From the NCBI RefSeq assembly GCF_033807715.1, contig NC_084606.1, positions 38,163,901 to 38,227,900 on the forward strand: a stretch of DNA of 64,000 nucleotides. The letters run 5' to 3'. Below, one piece after another: positions 11,919-38,993 of the stretch. The position numbers were made by a program, and so were the translations under genes. Under the pieces are notes generated by a model. It did no database searches. It was not told the origin of the DNA and was given only the letters and a program-made list of their open reading frames with translations. The stretch comes from Cololabis saira. Taxonomy: Eukaryota; Chordata; Actinopteri; Beloniformes; Belonidae. Position 1 is the stretch's first letter, and each line of letters starts with the position of its first letter.

Positions 11919-12256
11919 GATCACAAGATCCAATGAAACTTCATCAAAAAGCGTCTTCTTCCTCTTTTCTGTCGGTTGTTTTGCTGGTTCGGGACTGGTT
12001 TTGCAGAGTTTGGTGGTGGGTGATCGAGTTCCTGCAGCTGAGACGCCTCCCTCCGGGGGGACGAGCTCCCCGACAAAGGCTGATTTATAGCTCCGCGTCA
12101 CACCGACGCAGAGCCTACGGCAAAAGGTACGCGGCGACGTGCACCGTACCTCGACGGCTACGCCGTCAATTTAACCCGGAACCATAAATCAAGCTTTCTG
12201 CTTTCCAGCAGCAAACGGCAGCAACCGTGCACATTTTACTGACACATTCATGTACT
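11919..12256. other. Copy A upstream region with palindromic MITE remnant
   Basis: About 150 bases of promoter, then a degenerate copy (about 12078-12190) of the GATTTATGGTTCCGCGTTA inverted-repeat element that also lies upstream of copy B (33053-33200) and in cd68 intron 3. Confidence 0.6.
11928..11968 (-). promoter_or_regulatory. Proximal promoter of copy A: CCAAT-like block and PU.1-like box
   Basis: On the gene strand an AAAAGAGGAAG motif (11968-11958) resembles the purine-rich PU.1/ETS site of myeloid promoters. A conserved block at 11943-11928, read on the plus strand as ATCCAATGAAACTTCA, is identical in copy B at the same distance from the start. Function is inferred from the motif and conservation only. 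Confidence 0.4.
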
Positions 12257-12964
12257 CAGTACTGGAGTTGAGGGGGATGAGGGGTGATGGCATCCCCCCC
12301 TGAAATAAAAACGGTCCAAATCATCCCCCCCTGAAATAAAAACGGTCCAAATCATCCCCCCCTGTAAAACTGCAATACCCCCTTTCCATCCCTTATGTCA
12401 TTTCATCAATGAATGTGGTTTTACTGCTATTTCAACATTTAGAGTCATCACCAGAAAAATATCTTATTTGACAATTTTCACCTGTTTCAAGTACATTTTC
12501 ACTTGAAATAAGTAGGAAAATCTGCCAGTGGGACAAGATTTATCTTCTTATTACAAGTAAAACAGTTGTTTTTTCCAGTGATGAGTCTTGTTTTAAGTGT
12601 AATGAGATTTTTTTGACTAAAATGAGACATTTTAACTAGAAATAAGACAAATATTCTTGTTAAGATTGTGAGTTTTTGCAGTGATCCATGTTACTTATCC
12701 TGTGAAGGACAGAGTCATATTGATAAGTTCAGAAAAGTGTTTTTTATTGTTGTGTTTTGATGTATTTGATGTAAGCCCAGTGGATATTTAAAGCTTACAG
12801 AAGGCTGCATTTAACTGCTGCTATGTCATTCCTGCAGTATTTCTGCATGTGTTTTGGTCACTGCTATTATTTGTAATATATTATTTGTAATCAGCACAAA
12901 TTATCTGTCCCCATATGATCAAATCCACCATCCCCCCTGATTCTTTTTTACAACTCCAGTACTG
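12257..12964. mobile_element. hAT-type nonautonomous element (CAGTACTGGAGTTG family), complete
   Basis: 708 bp with inverted ends CAGTACTGGAGTTG and CAACTCCAGTACTG, flanked by CATGTACT and CATATACT (7 of 8 match). No transposase frame. Three further copies at 17822, 31138 and 60389. Confidence 0.85.
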
Positions 12965-12972
12965 CATATACT

Positions 12973-13518
12973 GAATAGGATTTTGATGATATCAAGTTGT
13001 GTTTTTGGCTAAAGTTGATATCAAAAACTTGAAGACCTTTTCTTTTTTTCCAAGCTTGATTATATTTTGGCATTAAAAGCTTTTCATGCACAGACACGCA
13101 CACACATATTGGATGTTGGATTATTAGGCCAACACATAGTCAAAGTTCAGGGGCTGGGCAGACCGGTGTTCTGCCAATTTCTGCTGCTTTGCCAAAAAAT
13201 GCTACCTAATGGTTTCCTACCTTTGTAGAGCTACAATTCTACTCTGTTTTACTCCCTAAACCACTTCCTTGTCTCTTACCAGGCCGTGATTGTAAATAAG
13301 AATGTTCTTAATGACCTAAATAAAGGCCAATGACTGAATGAATATCAAATAAAGCGATAGAATTGTTGTTTTTTTCTCTTTATCGTATAATGTTCACAAA
13401 GTGTAATGCAATTCATGTCATGGGTAGTGTATTTTGAAGGATCAAATACTCAACATCCCAGCAATGCTAGAGTTATTGCATAGTGATTGGCTCATTGGCT
13501 GGACCTGTGAAGGTACCT
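12973..13518. other. Intergenic, no gene seen
   Basis: AT-rich sequence; 13140-13240 resembles copy B intron 1 near 32360-32460, a repeat or a duplicated segment. No convincing exon. Confidence 0.5.
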
Positions 13519-13530
13519 GGCTCAGAGCAT

Positions 13531-14161
13531 AGACATATATACGTATATTTATATATATATACACATATATGGGTCAATGACGAATAAGGATTCTCAACAG
13601 GTCAGTTTTAAAATAATAAAAAAATATCTATTGCAGTAGTTCAAACATTAAGAATGTTGTGTACACATAAATTCATATACAAATTTTAAATTAAGTGATT
13701 TCAAAGTTTTTTGTCAAGATGAATTGGCACTAGCCTTAAAAAAAGTAATGTGGTGCAACCATGATTCATATTAAAATAAATTACTTTCCTTAACATCTTG
13801 ACATCTTTTTTTTACTAGTTTTCAGTATTATACAAAAATGGTTATTTTTTTAATGTTCGCGCCACATGATATTTCATAAAATGGACATCAGTCAAACTTT
13901 GTTTGTATATTATGGTGGAAATATAAATATAAATGTGTATAAATCTTACACACTACAAGACACTTCAGAAATCCTGCCAGATAGAAGAAGATTGATTTAA
14001 AAACATTTAGAGTGATTTCAAAACCAGAGTCCTGGTCGGACGGTCGCACCACATGACATTGTGACGCTTAAAACAACAACAAAATCACAAATAACTAGTA
14101 TATTTTGTAAAATTCAAGTGATTCCATATGTGGGACAGGTAGTTTTTCAGAAAATATAGGA

Positions 14162-14224
<63 letters not shown>

Positions 14225-14229
14225 TATAC

Positions 14230-14303
<74 letters not shown>

Positions 14304-14317
14304 GTATATATATATAC

Positions 14318-14393
<76 letters not shown>

Positions 14394-14417
14394 GTATATA
14401 TACGTATATATGTCTAT
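13531..14417. mobile_element. DNA element with ATAGACATATATACG ends and a TA-repeat core
   Basis: Inverted ends ATAGACATATATACGTATA and its complement; a GGCTCAGAGCAT direct repeat (13519-13530 and 14418-14429) flanks it, a 10-12 bp target duplication. The right third is about 250 bp of TA repeat. Confidence 0.7.
14160..14412. repeat. TA microsatellite
   Basis: Alternating TA with a few ACG interruptions. It is open in several frames as Tyr-Ile runs, which are not proteins. Confidence 0.97.
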
Positions 14418-14429
14418 GGCTCAGAGCAT

Positions 14430-15123
14430 TCACCATTCTTGCTTCTGTTTCACTTGTGCTTGTTGGTACTGGGTTTCTTATGGACACTTCAAAAATAATA
14501 ATACGTGGGTTCAATACAAAAGTTACTGGTCACCCCTGGTGTCATCAGATGTACTTGAAATAAAATAACAAAAATAATAAACACAGATTTTTCTCCCCCT
14601 TTTCTCCTTCTCTACTTGTGTATTTAGGTAGGACTGTATGAAGGGCTTGGTAAGAAGTAAGTATCAATGTAAAATACTTTTGTTACTATTTAATGGACAT
14701 TCAATGAAGCCAATGATCACAGCAAAAAAAGATAACATACAGATAACAATAACAATATAAATGTTTTATTATTAAAGTGTCTTGTTAGAATGATACATTT
14801 AGTATAAAAGCATTATCAAGGCACGACATGGATATTCTTACTGAACAATATGCATATGCAAGCTTCTGAAGATGATATTACTTTGAATAAACTCCAGACC
14901 TGCCTAACTGATAAATGAAAAACGGTAACAGCACATGTTACAAATGTTACATTTGAGCCTCTGGAAAACAGGTGACTAAAATACAAAAGCTTCATTCCCA
15001 AACTCTTTTGTTATTTTAAATACTGTTATTTGTGCATTTTCAAATGAAGTCACTAAGTCACAGCAGACGTAACATGCCTTCAAAGACTAGGTTTGGGGAC
15101 GAGGATATGACATTTATACTTGT
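14430..15123. other. Intergenic, no gene seen
   Basis: AT-rich sequence without recognisable exon, RNA gene or repeat family. Confidence 0.5.
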
Positions 15124-15131
15124 CTACTTGT

Positions 15132-15815
15132 CAGAGGTGGAAGTAACGAGTTACATTTACTCCGTTACATTTACTTGAGTAAGTTTTGGGAAATGTTGTA
15201 CTTTTAGGAGTAGTTTTGAATCACTATACTTTTTACTTTTACTTGAGTAGATTTGTGAAGAAGAAACTGTTCCTCTTCCTCCGCTACATTAGGCTACGTT
15301 GAGCTGTTACTTTTCTTTTATCCCTTTTATCCACGTACGCGTCAATCTCATGACATCACTGGGTGATTCTTTGGGAAAAATGTTTGTTTTTGCATGTTTT
15401 GTCACATTTACACAGACTCAAACACACACAGAGTTTATATGAGTTCATGTTTGTTCTTGTTCTGCTGGTTAAAAAAGAAAAGTACAAAGGCTGGACATTT
15501 TGTGCTACTTGTACTTAATTTATTTTTTTATTCTGTTATTTTATTATTTAAGTACTTGAATTTACTTTAAGATTATTTCAATTTAAGCTATTTTTTATTT
15601 TTTATTAATTTTAATTTATTTTATTATTTTATTGATGTAATTTGCCTGAAGATGATTATTTTGTACTTTTGGAGTAGTTTTTTCACCAAGTACTTTTTAA
15701 CTTTTACTCAAGTCATTATTTGGATGACTACTTTTTACTTCTACTTGAGTCATATTATTCTGAAGTAACAGTACTTTTACTTGAGTACAACTTTTGGCCC
15801 CTCTACCCACCTTTG
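15132..15815. mobile_element. hAT-type MITE (CAGAGGTGG family), complete
   Basis: Perfect 8-bp duplication CTACTTGT on both sides. The interior is rich in ACTTTTACTTGAGTA motifs. Other copies at 34773-35520 and 63577 to the window end. Confidence 0.88.
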
Positions 15816-16260
15816 CTACTTGTGCTATAAGTGCATTTGAGCCTGGATGATTATCGTCTTCTCAGGGAATATATTTTGTTCCAGTGCAAAAGAAGTATTT
15901 CCTCTCCTCCTTCCTGTGCTCCCTCCATCAGTGCATCATCCATATGGAAAGATGTCCAATTGGACATGGCTCTATGTTCGGAGTTATTATCTGTCTGAAG
16001 CTTTTATTGCTAAAATCACTGTTGGGTATGATAAGAATGAATGTGAGTTGTGTTTTTGTAATCGTTTTATAATATTTCAGCAAACAGCACTCATTTCTGA
16101 AATGGATGGAACAAGTACAGCTAAAGATGGAAAATGAAACAAAATGGCGCCAAGAGACTTTTCTTTAAGTTGTGACATGATACAGGTGTGTACCGATTTT
16201 AGTGCATGTACGTCAAACCGTATTGAGGGGCTTGAGGCACAAAGATTTTTCTGTCTAGAC

Positions 16261-16718
16261 CAGGGGTCGGCAACCCAACATGTTTTAGAGCCATGTTGGA
16301 CCAAAAACACAAAAAACAAATATGTCTGGAGCCGCAAAAAATGAAAAGTCTTATATCAGCCAATGAAGGCAACACATGCTGCATGTTTCTATATTAGTTA
16401 GAACTGGGGGAAGATTTTTTTTTTCATTATGCACTTTGAGAAAAAAGTTGAACTGTCGAGAAAAAAGTCAAAATGTTGAGAAAAAAATCAAATATTGAGA
16501 AAAAAGTCGAAATGTTGAGAAAAAAGTCGAAATGTCGAGAAAAAAGTCGAAATGTTGAGATTAAAAAGGAAAGGAAAAAGAAGAAAAGAGGAAAAAGGAA
16601 AAAAAGAAAAAAAAAAAGGAAAAAAAAAGGTCAAACATTTTTGAAAAAGCTCCAGGAGCCACTAGGGCGGCGCTAAAGAGCCGCATGCGGCTCTAGAGTC
16701 GCGGGTTACCGACTCCTG
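16261..16718. mobile_element. hAT-type element (CAGGGGTCGGCAACCC family)
   Basis: Inverted ends and flanks GTCTAGAC/GTCTGAAC (7 of 8). The interior is a GTCGAAATGTTGAGAAAAAA minisatellite followed by an AG-rich stretch. Confidence 0.82.
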
Positions 16719-16804
16719 GTCTGAACCAATCAGATGAAGGGTGGGTGCACATTTTGGCGTCTAGCGTTGCCATGGTAACGCTTTTGACTGAGAAAAGTAA
16801 TGCG

Positions 16805-16979
16805 TGGGTGCGCAGGTGGTCGAGTGGTTAGAGCGCATGCCACATATGCAGTGGACCCCGTTTCAAATCCCGGCCGGGGACCCTTTGCTGCATGTCAGGC
16901 CCCCCCTCCTTCCCATTGTTTCCTGTCATTGAACTTCCAAATAAAGGCGTCTGTGCTGAAAAAATCTTTAAAAAAAAAA
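16805..16979 (+). mobile_element. tRNA-derived SINE
   Basis: A-box-like GTGGTCGAGTGGTTAGAGCG and B-box-like GTTTCAAATCCC spaced as in a tRNA, an unrelated body, and an A-rich tail. Flanked by the direct repeat AGTAATGCG (16796-16804 and 16980-16988). Confidence 0.88.
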
Positions 16980-17693
16980 AGTAATGCGCGTTGTCGCAGG
17001 ATCTAGACCCACATTTTGATGTATAACACACCTGGTGCACGTTACGGTTCGGGATGTATAACTGTCGAAGGAATGGCATAAATTGCGCCAAAATTACACA
17101 ATTAATTCAAAATGGCCGACTTCCTGTTGGGTTTCGGCCATGGCGCCAAGAGACTTTTCTTTAAGTTGTGACATGATACAGGTGTGTACCGATTTTCGTG
17201 CATGTACGTCAAACCGTATTGTGGGGCTTGAGGCACAAAGTTTTCTAGGGGGCGCTGTTGAGCCGTTAGGCCACGCCCATTAATGCATTTTTTCCATTTT
17301 GGTGTCAGGATCAACACGACCTCTCGGGTCAATCGGTTGCCAATAAAGTCACGTTTGCGAGGTGTATCGTGTGTGCCCTGTATTGTTAATTGTGATGTTA
17401 ACTTGTTCTTGGACACTGCATGTGAGTCCAGTAGCAAAGATTTTATGCTTAAAACCTTTACACACAAAAAAAAGAAAACGTACCCAACTGGCCATTGTAT
17501 AAAAAAAAGGAAGACATAAGGACCCTACAGTACAACGGAGTATTAGAGCCAAACTAAGACAAAAAAAAATTGGAAATTACGAGAATAAAGTCATAATGTT
17601 GCGAGAATAAAGTCGGAACTTTAAAAAGAGCAAAGCTAAATGTAAATAGAAAAGCAGAACCAGCAGGACTGGCAGTCTCCACTTCACATTTCT

Positions 17694-32801
<15,108 letters not shown>

Positions 32802-32810
32802 GGTCACAAA

Positions 32811-32880
32811 ATCCAATGAAACTTCACCCCCCTCCAAAGAAAAATCGCCTTTCGTTTTCCCCTCCTTCCTTCCTCTTTCT
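32811..32880 (-). promoter_or_regulatory. Proximal promoter of copy B: CCAAT-like block and PU.1-like box
   Basis: The block at 32811-32826 is shared with copy A. An AAAGAGGAAG motif on the gene strand lies at 32878-32869, about 70 bases upstream of the start. The same element order as copy A suggests a duplicated promoter. Confidence 0.4.
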
Positions 32881-33735
32881 GGTCCTGCTCTGTCTCAGCT
32901 CAGAGATGTTGCAATCGTTGGGGGATTTGGGAGGTGGGGTCCTCCTCTGCTTCGTCCTCCTTCCTCTGTCCGAGGGGCGAGACCTCCCAACTTTATTCTG
33001 CTAGGAAACAACAAGTTCCTATGAAATTTATCCGAAAATGGTTCATCACTTAAGCCTAAATTATGGTTCCGCGTTAAATCGACGCAGACCTCACGGCGTA
33101 GGGTACGCGGCGACGCACACCGTACGTTGCGCGTCGCCGCGTACCCCATGCCGTAGGCTCTGCGTTGGTGTAACGCGGAACCATAAATCAGCCTTTAACC
33201 GGCATTCATATCCCATGTTATGTCATGCAGGCTGAGTTTTTCTTTTCTGTATCTTTTTAGATCAATTTATTTTAGTATAATAATCCAAATATTCTTTAGA
33301 TGTCTTGTTTTTGTACCATGCATCATTATTTATATGTTTCCAGCCTTATTTTTTGAATATACTTCATTTTTGTATTACTATATCAAGTTTACACACATGG
33401 GTCAAAAATGACCCGTTTATCCAAGTATGATTTAAAGATAAATGAAGGGATATAATAATAATAATACTTTTCTTCAATTAAATATTTTAGTTGTAATTTG
33501 GACCAAACATTCATAAAAGTAACTTTTGAAAGATGTTTATTTCTCATTTTGGAATGCACAAATACATCTGACAATAGATAACTGTCAACGCTTCTCCACT
33601 CTTTCCCTTTAGCTGCAGCTGCTCTTCTTCCCTCGTAATTGGTGCATTCTATAACTTCCTCAATGATTGTTACTGATAAACTATTCCCAGGCATCTTTCG
33701 GTGAACAGAGGTGTCTTCAGTATTCACATTCATTA
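32881..33735. other. Region upstream of copy B, MITE remnant
   Basis: Contains the inverted-repeat element TTATGGTTCCGCGTTA (33053-33200), also present upstream of copy A and in cd68 intron 3. The rest is unrecognised. Confidence 0.55.
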
Positions 33736-33736
33736 C

Positions 33737-34363
33737 TCAGGTAGAAGTATAGATACTACAGTTTAAAAATACTCCTGTAGAAGTTGAAGTATCAACTCAA
33801 GTTTTTTACTCAAGTAAAAGTATAAAAGTACTGTTTTCAAAACTACTTAAAGTATAAAAGTAAAAGTAATGTAAGGGGGAAAAAAGCCATTGAAAATGAA
33901 GCATCTTAGTATAATGCAAATATATTAAAGAACCATATATTTGTACTATTGAGCACTAACATGTGTTTCAGAGAGCAGCAGATATGATGACTAGTTGCCT
34001 ATAAGAATTGTAATGGTGCAAAAAGTCAAACTTCAGAGGCATGTTATCATTTATCCTAACCTTTATTGGAATGTACATCCAAGTTTAGTTGCAGGAATCT
34101 GAGGGAACGGATGTAAGAACAAAACTGGACAAGAACATCTGAAACAACCACAACCAAATTCACTCTATCCGGATGGAGCAATTCAACTGGATAGTTTTTA
34201 TTAAAGGCTGAAAAAAAATAGAGTAACAAGGCTGTTTTTAAAATGTAAGGAGTAAAAAGTAAAAAAGTCGTCTGAAAAATAATAACTCCAGTGAAGTATA
34301 GATAACCAAAATGTCTACTTAAGTAAGGTAACAGAGTATTTGTACTTGGTTACTTGACACCTC
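33737..34363. repeat. Dispersed element, inverse copy of 23964-24590
   Basis: Contains AAGTAAAAGTATAAAAGTAC and ends ACTTGACACCTCTG. Confidence 0.65.
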
Positions 34364-34772
34364 TGTCGGTGAAACAGCTGTTGATCCAGGGGTAGGTCCT
34401 GCAGCTTCTCAGCCTCACAATATTGTTACATTTTCAAGTTAATTGAGGAAGACCTGGAAGACCAAAAGATAAATGGAATCTATTACAAAGATAAAGAACA
34501 TCAAATCTCAGTCGGGTCACTTTTGACCCATGTTGTGGTTCATGTAGCTCCCAGCAGAGCTGCTGTCATGTTCTAAATATTCAAATAAACCCTACATGGG
34601 TACATTTACAGCTGATATTTAATCAGCCGGTGCTTCTGAAGTGCCGTACTAAACTCAGAAAAGTATACTTCAGTTCGGCACACTTAGAGTAATTATCAGT
34701 AGTATGCATTAATTGGGACGTACTACTCAGAGACACACGGCACTTCCTGCCGTTGGGAGGGGGAGTTGTTAC

Positions 34773-35520
34773 CAGAGCTGGTAGAGGAGCCAAACATTGT
34801 ACTCAAGTAAAAGTACTGTTACTTCAGAATAATATGACTCAAGAAGTAAAAAGTAGTCATCCAAATAATTACTTGAGTAAAAGTAAAAAAGTACTTGGTG
34901 AAAAAACTACTCAAGTAATGAGTAACTGTTGAGTAACGTCTGATTTATTTTTTAACACAACCATTCAAACAGACAAAAGTACAAAATAATCATCTTCAGG
35001 CAAATTAAATCAATAAAACAATAAAAAATTAATAAAAAAATAAAATAGCTTAAATTAAAACAATCTTAAAGTAAATTCAAGTACTTTAATAAATAATAAA
35101 ATAAATAAATTAATAACAGAATAAAAAAATAAATTAAGCACAAGTAGCAGAAAATGTCCAGCCTTTGTACTTTTCTTTTTTAACCAGCAGAACTAGAACA
35201 AACATGAACTCATAGAAACTCTGTGTGTGTTTGAGTCTGTGTAAATGTGACAAAACATGCAAAAACAAACATTTTTCCCAAAGAATCACCCAGTGATGTC
35301 ATGAGATTGACGCGTACGCGTATAAAAGGGATAAAAGAAAAGTAACAGCTCAACGTAGCCTAATGTAGCGGAGTAAGAGGAACAGTTTCTTCTTCACAAA
35401 TCTACTCAAGTAAAAGTAAAAAGTATAGTGATTCAAAACTACTCCTAAAAGTACAACATTTCCCTAAACTTACTCAAGTAAATGTAACGGAGTAAATGTT
35501 ACTCATTACTACCACCTCTG
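34773..35520. mobile_element. hAT-type MITE (CAGAGGTGG family) inserted in another repeat
   Basis: Flanks GTTGTTAC and GGTGTTAC (7 of 8). The host sequence (34680-34772 and 35529-35560) matches the uninterrupted copy at 47750-47870. Confidence 0.85.
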
Positions 35521-35560
35521 GGTGTTACCATGGTAACAACTCCTGTCACAGCAGCAGTAG

Positions 35561-36534
35561 CAGCGCATCAAAAAAGATTAACTTTGAGGATTTCTTTCAC
35601 AAATAGCATAACTGAAATGGAGAGGTATATTTGTTGTTAGAGTTGTTTTTGTCTTAAGCTGTTTTCACTTAATTATCCAGGCCTGGGAAACATTAAAACT
35701 TGTATTCTTTATATCAACAAGCCTGCCTGATGTCCTGTCTGTCATTTAAGGGTATTTATTTTCTCACTGACAAACAGCCGTTATACGACCTCACTCGGTA
35801 ACATTATCAAGAGCAAATCACAGAGACGTTTCATTAAATGATTTCTAAAACAGTAATTAGTGCCCCTAAAATAAAGAATATTGGTTCATAGTAATAATCT
35901 ACTGATTTTCTTTATTGTTTAAAGTAACATCTTATATTTCGTCAGCAGCCTTAAATTGCTGGCGTCGCAAATCTTCTGTCATTTTTATTTCTGGCCCGAA
36001 AATGCACGGGTGGATCTGTATTTGCAAATACAAATAAATAAAGTTAAATAAAGTTGACACAAAGAAAATAGAAATATTGTGGGTTCATACTATTTGCAAT
36101 GACATAGGTAAAAATGAATCACTACATTTTTAAATTTAATTTATTTTTTCACATTTCCTGCCGACCTTTTCTGCTATAGGGGTTTGAATATCCTGCACCT
36201 TACTGTCTCAGTCCAGCAGCAAAACTTCTGTATGACCTAGTTGACTAATAAAGGATTATATTTATTATTATTTTTTAAATTTTTTCTGCATTTCCAGACT
36301 TCTGGATCCAGTTTTATGTGATATTACACATCTAAGAGATAGGAGATACATTTTTGATTTGATTTGAAGATTTTATTTCGAATATGCATGATAAAAAAAA
36401 GTACAAAAAAGTGGAAAAACAGAATACAAATACATTCTTACATGTAACAAGAGTTTCAATAAGCTTATTTATAAAACACACATACCTACTTTTATAACTG
36501 TTCAATACAGTGATATAATACTCAATTATATGTA
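35561..36534. other. Intergenic, no gene seen
   Basis: AT-rich sequence with no recognisable exon or repeat family. Confidence 0.5.
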
Positions 36535-36602
36535 TACAGGACTGTCTCAGAAAATTAGAATATTGTGATAAAGTCCTTTATTTTCTGTAATGCAAAAATG
36601 TC

Positions 36603-37612
36603 AACGCTCTAAAGACAGTGGAGATGATAGTGGACTACAGGAGGAACGCAGCCCCACCTGCCCCCCTCACCCTGTGTGACTCCCCAGCAGACACTGTGGA
36701 GTCCTACCGCTTCCTGGGGACCATCATGTCCCAGGACCTCAAGTGGGAGCTGAACATCACCTCCCTCACCAAGAAAGCTCAGCAGAGGATGTACTTCCTG
36801 CGGCAGCTGAAGAAATTCAACCTGCCAAAGACAATGATGGTGCAGTTTTACACGGCCATCATTGAGTCCATCCTCACCTCCTCCATCACCGTCTGGTACG
36901 CTGCTGCCACTGTAAAGGACAGGAGCAGCTGCAGCGTATCATCCGCTCTGCAGAGAAGGTGATTGGCTGCAATCTTCCATCTCTCCAGGACCTGCACGCC
37001 TCCAGGACCCTGAAGCGTGCAGGAAAGATTGCAGCAGATCCCTCCCACCCCGGACACAAACTGTTCCAGACTCTTCCCTCTGGCAGGAGGCTGCGCTCCA
37101 TCAGGACCAAAACCTCACGCCACAAGAACAGTTTTTTCCCGTCTGCAGCCTTCCTCATCAACAAGGCCCCGGTCCCCCCTCTCCCCCGACTACTACGGAC
37201 TGCCCCCCCATCCCACTCTACGTTAGATTAACGTAAATATTCCAACCCCGTAACATTTGTACAGACTCACATCCAACACTTTAAAAAACCCCATATTGTA
37301 CATTTCTGTTTATATTGTTCATTTCTGTTTATACATTTTACCTGTCATCCTACGTCACTTTTTGTAAAGATTCATATCCGGCACTTTTTAATCCTCATAT
37401 TGTACATTTCTGTTTATTTCTGTTATACATTTTACTTTATTCTATCTCTTAGTTTATCTCCATATATATTTGTTTGCTTTTATATTTTTATTTTTATTTT
37501 TACTGTTTATTTTTACTTTACTATTGCACCAATCACCACAACAAATTCCTTGTGTGTGTTAACAAACTTGGCAATAAACCCCCTTTCTGATTCTGATTCT
37601 GATTCTGATGTC
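36603..37612 (+). pseudogene. CR1/Rex-type LINE 3' fragment
   Basis: Reads MEMIVDYRRN, SYRFLGTIMSQDLKWELN, KKAQQRMYFLRQLKKF and IIESILTSSITVWYAA (to about 36962), then shifts frame to LPSLQDLHASRTLKRAGKIA and on to FLINKAPVP. Ends in GATTCT repeats. Typical of the region after the catalytic core in CR1-like reverse transcriptases; inactive. Borders carry an ATGTCA direct repeat. Confidence 0.8.
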
Positions 37613-37857
37613 ATACTGATGTCATACATTCTGGATTCATTACAAATCAACTGAAATATTAAGAAAACTCAAATATCCTATCTCAAAATATTAGAATATT
37701 CTGGGAATCTTAATCTTAAACTGTAAACCATGATCAGCAATATTAAAATAATAAAAGGCTTGCAATATTTCAGTTGATTTGTAAGGAATCCAGAATGTAT
37801 GACATTTTTGTTTTTTTAATTGCATTACAGAAAATAAAGAACTTTATCACAATATTC

Positions 37858-38839
37858 AGGCACCATTACTTTGGAACCAACTTCCAATCTGGGTTAAGGA
37901 GGCTGACACCACCTCCACCTTTAAAACTAAACTTAAAACCTTTCTGTTTAGTAAAGTTTATAGTTAGTGTTTAGTAAACCTCTAGCTGGTGTTGGTAAAT
38001 CTCTATTTAGTGTAAACTTTAGTGTGTTAGAGTCAGTAGTCATAGTCGCAGCTATAGAACAAGACTATAATAGTTAGTCTCAAATATAGCTTCGCGGTAG
38101 ATATGCTGCTATAGGCCTATGCTGCAGGGGCACCGACATGATCCACTGGGCGGTGCCTCTCACCCTTCTTCTCCTCTCCTCTTCCCTTCCTCTCTTCTCC
38201 ATTACCATTTTTATTTATTATAAATATCTCATAGCTATCATTTTTGTCCATCGTTCCTGTAGTTTCTTGTGTCGGCCCCCCTTTTTTCTCTTTTGTGCAT
38301 GTTTGCAGGCTGGAGCCTCAGGAGCTGCGTTCTGGCCTGTGTTCCCGGCCCTCCCCCCCCTCTGGTCATCCCGCTGCTGCTTCCACCTGCCTACGTGGAT
38401 GTCTGCTGTTGCTGCTTCCGCCTGCCTGCACCCCCCCCCCCCCTCTGATCATCCCGCTGCTGCTTCCACATGACTGTTGTGTGCTGCTGACGCCCCCCCC
38501 CCCCACCTCTGGTCATCCCGCTGCTGCTTCCACCTGCCTGCTGTGTGCTGTCGACGTCCCTGACTCCCCCAGTCTGGCCTTCGGCAGGAGGGTCCCCCCT
38601 TATGATCCAGGTCCTGCTCAAGGTTTCTTCCCTCCTAAAGGGGAGTTTTTCTTGCCACTGTTTGGCTTAAGGTTTTTCTCCCACTAGGGGAGTTTTTACC
38701 TGCCATTGTTTATGTAATAATTGCTCGGGGGTTTATGTTTATGTTCATGTTCATGTTCATGTTCTGGATCTCTGGAAAGCGTCTAGAGACAACATCTGTT
38801 GTATTAGACGCTATATAAATAAAATTGAATTGAATTGAA
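37858..38839 (+). mobile_element. L2/CR1-type LINE 3' end
   Basis: Same family as 27085-29145: starts within the LWNQLPIWVKEAD coding segment and ends in a GAATT tail; an AATATTC repeat lies on both sides. Confidence 0.85.
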
Positions 38840-38993
38840 TATTCTAATTTTCTGAGACAGGCCTGTATGTACTGGTTCATATATTTACCTCCAATTATAT
38901 ACATAAAAATTACTATAAATCTATATATCGACATATCTACATACAACTATAAATCAATATATATTAATAGAGATATAGATAATATAGATAGGA

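Larger units (their letters stand above)
16138..17290. repeat. Dispersed fish repeat (GGCGCCAAGAGACTTTTC family) with insertions
   Basis: Sequence shared with 25200-26130 and 57738-58370 (TTTGTGCCTCAAGCCCCACA and its complement). Interrupted by a hAT element and a SINE. Confidence 0.7.
36535..38867. mobile_element. Palindromic mariner-like MITE broken by two LINE insertions
   Basis: TACAGGACTGTCTCAGAAAA at the left and its complement at the right. MITE sequence resumes between 37613 and 37857, between the two insertions. Confidence 0.88.

Noticed and set aside
14095..14568. Tyr-Ile repeat frames
   Set aside because: They come from TA microsatellite.
16805..16880. Functional tRNA gene
   Set aside because: A and B boxes are present, but the sequence continues into a SINE body with an A-rich tail and target duplication.
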